From assembly GCA_017998095.1 (NCBI GenBank), contig JAGODU010000024.1, positions 1-36,336 on the forward strand: a stretch of DNA of 36,336 nucleotides, written 5' to 3'. Source of the DNA: Prolixibacteraceae bacterium. Its GTDB lineage: Bacteria; Bacteroidota; Bacteroidia; Bacteroidales; Prolixibacteraceae. The translations under genes were made by a program, and so were the position numbers. Position 1 is the first letter of the stretch. Every line of letters begins with the position of its first letter. The notes under the pieces were generated by a model. The model did not search any database. It saw nothing but the letters and a program-made list of their open reading frames with translations, and had not been told where the DNA came from. This document shows, piece after piece, positions 32,539-36,336 of this stretch.

Positions 32539-33354
32539 TCAGATTTCCATTCGGGAAGGATCTCCAGTCTTATACCCGAGCAGGAAAGCCTGCTGCCTTT
32601 GTTCTGAGGTTCCATGGGTAAAAGAGTCGGGAACGACATAACCCTGGGACCTCATTTGTATTCTGTCGTCACCAACGGCCTGGGCTGCATTCATTGCTTC
32701 CTCAAGATCGCCCGATTCAAGTATATTCTTTGTTTTCTGTGCATAATGTGCCCATATCCCTGCAAGAAAATCGGCATTAAGCTCAACCCTCACACTTTGC
32801 TCATTGCTCCTTCCCTGGTCAAGTGTTCCCAACAGATTCTGTACATGATGACCAACTTCATGAGCTATGATGTATGCTGCAGCAAAGTCGCCCTGGGCTC
32901 CCAGCTTTCGTTGAAGTTCGTCAAGGAAATCAAGGTCGATATATACTTTCTCATCGCCCGGACAATAAAAAGGTCCTGTGGCCGATTGTGCATACCCGCA
33001 GGCCGATTCTACACCACTGCTGAAAAGTACCAGCTTAGGCTCCCTGTAAGTAATACCGCTTTTTTCGAAAAGATCATTCCATACATCTTCAGTGTCAGCA
33101 AGCACTACTGCAATGAACTCAGCCATCTCCTGTTCTTTTGAAGTTGGAGAATAACTATCGTCCTGTACTACCTCTGCCTGTTTGTCGTTACCCTGAAGCA
33201 TGTATAATATTTCGGAAGGGTCGCCTCCGAATAAAACTATCAACAAGGCTATGATTATTGTTCCTATTCCTCCGCCGATGCCTGCTTTCTTTGAAATTCT
33301 CAGTCCTCTGCGATCCTCAACATTTGAGCTTTGTCTACGTCCCTGCCAGCGCAT
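32539..33354 (-). CDS. Neutral zinc metallopeptidase, YpfJ/KPN_02809 family
   Basis: A 271-aa protein with one membrane segment at ~24-43 (IGGGIGTIIIALLIVLFGG) after a basic cytoplasmic start (MRWQGRRQSSNVEDRRG). The catalytic domain is outside. The zinc motif is HEVGHH (165-170) with a downstream ELNAD (191-195), and the family segments GVESACGYAQSATGPFYCPGD (quoted start GVESACGYAQ) and VYIDLDFLDEL are present. Its substrate and role are not known in any organism that I can name. It starts 18 bp after the M50-like gene on the same strand, so the two metalloproteases are probably one operon. Confidence 0.94.
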   Translation of the reverse strand: MRWQGRRQSSNVEDRRGLRISKKAGIGGGIGTIIIALLIVLFGGDPSEILYMLQGNDKQAEVVQDDSYSPTSKEQEMAEFIAVVLADTEDVWNDLFEKSGITYREPKLVLFSSGVESACGYAQSATGPFYCPGDEKVYIDLDFLDELQRKLGAQGDFAAAYIIAHEVGHHVQNLLGTLDQGRSNEQSVRVELNADFLAGIWAHYAQKTKNILESGDLEEAMNAAQAVGDDRIQMRSQGYVVPDSFTHGTSEQRQQAFLLGYKTGDPSRMEI

Positions 33355-33372
33355 GATAATTATTTATTAAGT

Positions 33373-34224
33373 TTAAAACATTTCTTTTATCTTGAAAATC
33401 ACACCTAAAATAAGCATAAAAATCAAATTTAGCACTAAGGAAAGGATGATAATAAAATAAAATCCCGACAGCAACGAACTTAGTTTAACTACATAGTTCA
33501 TAGCAAAATCACTCTTCCATACTGTGAAAAGATTGAAAATTACTATTAGCACAATCACAAACAGAAGACCGTCTTTTGCTGTTACTATATCCGATTTGCT
33601 GAGGGTTATTGAACTTCCTATAGAAAAAATGCAATACACCAGAATAACTATCTTCCACCATGTTGAATTTTCACCGTGAATCACTGCCGTATAGTAAGTT
33701 TTGAAACCTTCCCAAATTGATATTCCAGCCAACTTTAATGCTGAGAATGACTTCACCAGCTCGGGAGATATTGTCAATGTCGAAATATCGTTGAGCTTTA
33801 TTTTAAAAAGCAGCCACGATATCAGCCACAAAGCAAAGCAACACATAAGAACAGGACCAATGCCAATGAAGAAGTTGCCTATTTGCTGATATATGTTTCT
33901 TTTATCGAAAGAATGTTTCACATAGCCAAGAGTATGTGTTTTAGGATCGGGTGAAAAAAGCTTCATCTCATCAATCTTATGGGCAAAGATTACGGCAAAG
34001 AGGGCATGACCCAGTTCGTGAATTATCGTTCCCAGCCAGCCGAAAAAGAAAAGATATATTTTCTGTCCCAGGGTCTTTACGCAAAGCTTTTCGTTGGTGC
34101 CGGCCACTAAATTCATCAGCACTGCCAGCAGTATCAGCGGGCCAAATATTATTATCAGATGGGTGAATGAAGAAACAAACACTTTAACGAGATAGTCCCA
34201 GGCAATCAGTAAAAAGTCTTTCAT
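33373..34224 (-). CDS. M50-like membrane zinc metalloprotease
   Basis: A 283-aa integral membrane protein with about six hydrophobic segments. The zinc-binding motif HELGH (69-73) lies inside a membrane helix, FFFGWLGTIIHELGHALFAV, as in site-2-type proteases. It is followed by IGNFFIGIGPVLMCC, which may correspond to the second conserved membrane element, but the NPDG-type motif of classical site-2 proteases is not evident. It may cleave a membrane protein or may be a non-proteolytic relative. It lies upstream of the YpfJ-type peptidase by 18 bp and is the first gene of that operon. Confidence 0.8.
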   Translation of the reverse strand: MKDFLLIAWDYLVKVFVSSFTHLIIIFGPLILLAVLMNLVAGTNEKLCVKTLGQKIYLFFFGWLGTIIHELGHALFAVIFAHKIDEMKLFSPDPKTHTLGYVKHSFDKRNIYQQIGNFFIGIGPVLMCCFALWLISWLLFKIKLNDISTLTISPELVKSFSALKLAGISIWEGFKTYYTAVIHGENSTWWKIVILVYCIFSIGSSITLSKSDIVTAKDGLLFVIVLIVIFNLFTVWKSDFAMNYVVKLSSLLSGFYFIIILSLVLNLIFMLILGVIFKIKEMF

Positions 34225-34480
34225 ATTAAAGGTGTGTTAGGTATTACAAAAATAAAAAAGATTTACCGTCAGTGAAATATTTAAATCTTCAACTTACCGT
34301 TGTTTTTCCTTGTTTTGCGGGTTTATATGAAAAAGTATGATTTTTCTCATCCTATTTTGCAACCCATAAACAAAAATGTTTGTCTATAAAGAAAACCACG
34401 ATAAGGGAAAAACGCTTGTCAGGTTTCATATAAATAAATAGCCACATAATAAGAGTTCAACTGATTAAAATTGATTAAAA
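34225..34480. promoter_or_regulatory. Divergent gap between metalloprotease and STAS-like genes
   Basis: This 256-bp AT-rich gap must hold promoters for both flanking genes. It contains the inverted repeat TTTATATGAAA (34322-34332) and TTTCATATAAA (34424-34434), perfect over 11 bp and 91 bp apart. Between them lie a TATTTTGC box (34353-34360) and a short IR, AAACA/TGTTT, around 34368-34381. No gene or RNA is recognisable. Confidence 0.45.
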
Positions 34481-34918
34481 ATGGAAAGCACAACCTTTAA
34501 TTTAAAATCTTTTGCTGACACAGCAGAGTTAGAAGCAGAAACCGGCAAGGTAACACGCACACCGAGGATCATCAGTCACAGAAACATTTCGATAGTTTAT
34601 ATCGATTTCTCAGGATTAAGGAAGGAAGAAGAAATCTATGATGCAATGGACAATGCTCAAAGATTTGTAAGAAGTCATTACTCGAAAAGTTTATATACTC
34701 TCACTAACTTATCGGGAATGCATTTCAATACTGATGTTTATTCCCGTTTTGTTGAATATGCCAAAGGCAACACCCCTTATGTAAAGGCAAGTGCTGTAGT
34801 TGGCATGATGGGATTAATGCAGATTTTTTACAACTCATTCACCCGCCTTACCGGAAGAATGGTTAGGGCATGTACTACTGAACTGGAAGCTAAAGAATAT
34901 CTCGCAAGCATTTTATAA
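34481..34918 (+). CDS. Small STAS/SpoIIAA-like protein
   Basis: A 145-aa soluble protein without signal peptide. The pattern of alternating strands and helices (NISIVYIDFSGLRKEEEIYDAM, LYTLTNLSGMHFNTDVYSRFVEYA are the best parts, quoted in pieces) resembles STAS or SpoIIAA-like domains that act as switches or lipid-binding modules. The core reads ISIVYIDFSGL, SLYTLTNLSGM and VKASAVVGMMGLMQ. I cannot identify a close named family. It is monocistronic: a terminator hairpin follows 27 bp after the stop. The AraC-type regulator 108 bp downstream may or may not be related. Confidence 0.72.
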   Translation: MESTTFNLKSFADTAELEAETGKVTRTPRIISHRNISIVYIDFSGLRKEEEIYDAMDNAQRFVRSHYSKSLYTLTNLSGMHFNTDVYSRFVEYAKGNTPYVKASAVVGMMGLMQIFYNSFTRLTGRMVRACTTELEAKEYLASIL

Positions 34919-34944
34919 CTTTCATAATTCATTAAATTTTAAAG

Positions 34945-34979
34945 AATCCATTGTGTTTTTCATGATGGATTTTTTTTTT
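34945..34979 (+). terminator. Rho-independent terminator after the STAS-like gene
   Basis: AATCCAT (34945-34951) pairs with ATGGATT (34965-34971) around a 13-nt loop and runs into a tract of ten T. It sits 27 bp after the stop codon. Confidence 0.8.
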
Positions 34980-35025
34980 AAATCAAAAGTGATATTTTAG
35001 GGGAAATCATCTTGACCTAAAAGAA

Positions 35026-35847
35026 ATGCTTTTGCAAACCTTTAAACCCTCAGAAATACTCAATCCTTTTGTTGAGGAATATATTATCATAAAAGATGAT
35101 AATAAGACTGAACACTTTACTATTGATAAGAGTATCCCTAGAATAGGAGGTGCAATAATATTTAACTTTGGAGATACTCCCGAGGTGATTAGAGACAACA
35201 ATTCTTTTAAGCTTCCTAAGATTTTCATTATTGGGCAGCAAGATAGATTCAAAGTTCTAAGACCCGGTATGAACCCCGATGTTATTATTGCACGCCTTAG
35301 GCTCACTGCAATATTTCATCTTTTCAACATATCACCCGAAAAAATAAATAGTAAATATATTGATGCCCTGAAAATTGATGGTGCCGGTATCTCTGAATTG
35401 TATGAAGAGATGAAGCAACAGCCGGAAGTTGCTTCCAGGATAAGTGTTTTGGAAAAATACTTATTTACCCGACTATTAAAGGCCAGGGAAGATAAAAATT
35501 ACTACATAATAAATTCAGTTATCGATAAGATAGTAGAAAGTATGGGGTGTATTCAGATATCGGAGCTTCGCGATATTTTTAATATTGAAGAAAGAACGCT
35601 AAGAAGAAACTTCGTAGCACAGACGGGATTCAAGCTTAAAAAATATATAAGACTTATAAAGTTTAATTTCATAGTTAAGGAACTGATTGATAATCCAGAG
35701 ACAGAAATGATAGACATTGCTACACGCTATGGTTATTTCGATCAAACGCATTTCATTAAGGAATTTAAACAGTTTTTTGGAGAAACACCATATACATTTA
35801 TCAAGCGTGATAAGCAAAGTGTCTTACTATTATCTGCATTTTCATAA
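35026..35847 (+). CDS. AraC-family transcriptional regulator
   Basis: A 273-aa protein. The N-terminal ~150 residues match the sensing domain of DUF6597-type AraC regulators (FKPSEILNPFVEEYIII, GGAIIFNFGD, GQQDRFKVLRPGMNPDVIIARLR quoted in part as GQQDRFKVLRPG). The C-terminal ~100 residues have the paired HTH: ISELRDIFNIEERTLRRNF (~178-196) and IATRYGYFDQTHFIKEFKQFFGETP (from ~231; core GYFDQTHFIKEFKQFFG). It should bind DNA in response to an unknown effector. It may regulate the adjacent STAS-like gene or something beyond the window. Confidence 0.92.
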   Translation: MLLQTFKPSEILNPFVEEYIIIKDDNKTEHFTIDKSIPRIGGAIIFNFGDTPEVIRDNNSFKLPKIFIIGQQDRFKVLRPGMNPDVIIARLRLTAIFHLFNISPEKINSKYIDALKIDGAGISELYEEMKQQPEVASRISVLEKYLFTRLLKAREDKNYYIINSVIDKIVESMGCIQISELRDIFNIEERTLRRNFVAQTGFKLKKYIRLIKFNFIVKELIDNPETEMIDIATRYGYFDQTHFIKEFKQFFGETPYTFIKRDKQSVLLLSAFS

Positions 35848-35979
35848 AAATTGACCGTTTTTTACGATGTTTATTTTCCATCCCTTTGTAACATTGGTAA
35901 CTGAAATATCTGATAACTTTGTCCTTAAGAATTCAGATATTGATTACTTTAAAATATATTTCTTCCCTTTCATGATGGA

Positions 35980-36009
35980 GTGGCTTTTAGGAAACTTAAA
36001 GCCACTTTT
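35980..36009 (+). terminator. Terminator-like hairpin downstream of the AraC gene
   Basis: GTGGCTTT (35980-35987) pairs with AAAGCCAC (35998-36005) around a 10-nt loop, followed by TTTT. It lies 132 bp after the AraC stop, so it may end that transcript. Confidence 0.6.
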
Positions 36010-36122
36010 GATTTTATAACAGTGTCTTTCCCTGGAAAAAGTTGACTCATAAAACAAGAGTCAAGTATGAGAGAAAAAAAGAATGGGATGGAAAGATAGG
36101 CACCGTCTTTATTATGACAAGG

Positions 36123-36166
36123 TGTTCAGTTTACTCCGGAATCAAGTGTACAGTTTAGTCCGGAAT
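36123..36166. repeat. Tandem 20-bp repeats resembling an IS21-family end
   Basis: TGTTCAGTTTACTCCGGAAT (36123-36142) and TGTACAGTTTAGTCCGGAAT (36147-36166) match in 18 of 20 positions and repeat every 24 bp. Multiple repeats starting TGT at the tips are characteristic of IS21-family elements, and this sequence resembles what I recall from Bacteroidota members. No transposase gene is visible on either side, so it is either a solo remnant or the start of an element that continues beyond the window. Confidence 0.5.
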
Positions 36167-36176
36167 ATGCAGTATG

Positions 36177-36270
36177 GTTAGTTGCCGATTTCGAAGCACT
36201 TTCCTATCAAGTTACAAGTACTTTCAATACGAGCTGTGCCGCTCAAATACGCACTGCACCGGCAATTAAC
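36177..36270. repeat. Imperfect inverted repeat at the right end
   Basis: GTTAGTTGCCG (36177-36187) pairs with CGGCAATTAAC (36260-36270) in ten of eleven positions (a G.T-type pair at the odd one), enclosing 72 bp. It lies just after the IS-like repeats and may be a foldable element or part of a mobile end. Confidence 0.4.
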
Positions 36271-36336
36271 TATACCGCGTGTTGGCTACTGGTGTTCATT
36301 TTTATCATTCTGTATTTAAATTATATAGCTTTATTT

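Larger units (their letters stand above)
35848..36336. other. Gene-free right end of the window
   Basis: No credible coding region lies in these 489 bp. They contain a terminator-like hairpin (35980-36009), tandem IS-end-like repeats (36123-36166) and an imperfect inverted repeat (36177-36270). From ~36160 the base composition is visibly richer in GC than the DNA before it, which fits inserted sequence. Confidence 0.6.

Noticed and set aside
32614..33141. A 175-aa reading frame on the plus strand
   Set aside because: It lies entirely antisense to the zinc metallopeptidase, which has clear family motifs; the antisense protein has no recognisable features.
36171..36336. An integron attC-like site suggested by GTGTTGGC and inverted segments
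   Set aside because: The core-site pair and cassette gene expected of attC could not be identified, so only an imperfect inverted repeat is claimed.
1..36336. CRISPR arrays, tRNA or rRNA genes
   Set aside because: No regularly spaced repeat array beyond the two-copy 24-bp unit at 36123 and no tRNA or rRNA signature was seen.

Overview
The window looks like a chromosomal segment of a Bacteroidota bacterium, probably a Bacteroidales/Marinilabiliales-type organism. The evidence is AT-rich DNA, many lipoproteins with a Cys right after a short hydrophobic leader, two proteins with type IX secretion (T9SS) C-terminal sorting domains, a hybrid two-component system (HTCS) regulator, and a mannobiose 2-epimerase/mannosylglucose phosphorylase pair of the Bacteroides fragilis type. 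There are no rRNA or tRNA genes, CRISPR arrays or complete mobile elements that I can see.

Layout. 1-2781 (+): the C-terminal part of a T9SS-sorted subtilisin-like protease, then xseA and xseB (exonuclease VII). 2778-19231: a beta-mannan utilisation locus in two divergent arms. The leftward arm reads CBM35-GH26 mannanase (T9SS-sorted), a GH5_7-like lipoprotein, a sialate-O-acetylesterase-like (SASA) lipoprotein, a GH5_7 mannanase lipoprotein, and then the HTCS regulator. The rightward arm reads GH26 lipoprotein, GH130 mannosylglucose phosphorylase, mannobiose/cellobiose 2-epimerase and a GPH-family sugar symporter, closed by a strong terminator. Between the arms is a 434-bp gene-free control region with a perfect 17-bp inverted repeat. 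19279-20055 (-): a SAM-dependent methyltransferase. 20235-26380 (+): three uncharacterised envelope genes (small lipoprotein plus barrel, Cys-rich lipoprotein, PD40 propeller plus probable split OmpA-like domain). 26477-30358 (-): a second, non-mannanase-type GH5 lipoprotein and a CBM9/DUF5916 outer-membrane protein. 30464-34224: an HHH/DUF4332 protein divergent from a HerA-like DUF853 ATPase, then two zinc metalloproteases in one operon. 34481-35847 (+): a small STAS-like protein and an AraC-type regulator. 35848-36336: gene-free, with a terminator-like hairpin and tandem repeats resembling an IS21-family end.

How it works together (inference from families). A secreted GH26 and surface GH5/GH26 lipoproteins would cut mannan or glucomannan while the esterase strips acetyl groups. 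The GH26 lipoprotein probably releases mannobiose. The GPH symporter brings it into the cytoplasm, the epimerase converts Man-Man to Man-Glc, and GH130 phosphorolyses that to mannose-1-phosphate plus glucose. The HTCS presumably senses a mannan oligosaccharide in the periplasm and switches on both arms. No SusC/SusD pair is present in the window, which is unusual for a HTCS-controlled locus. The most likely undescribed system is the three-gene envelope cluster at 20235-26380.
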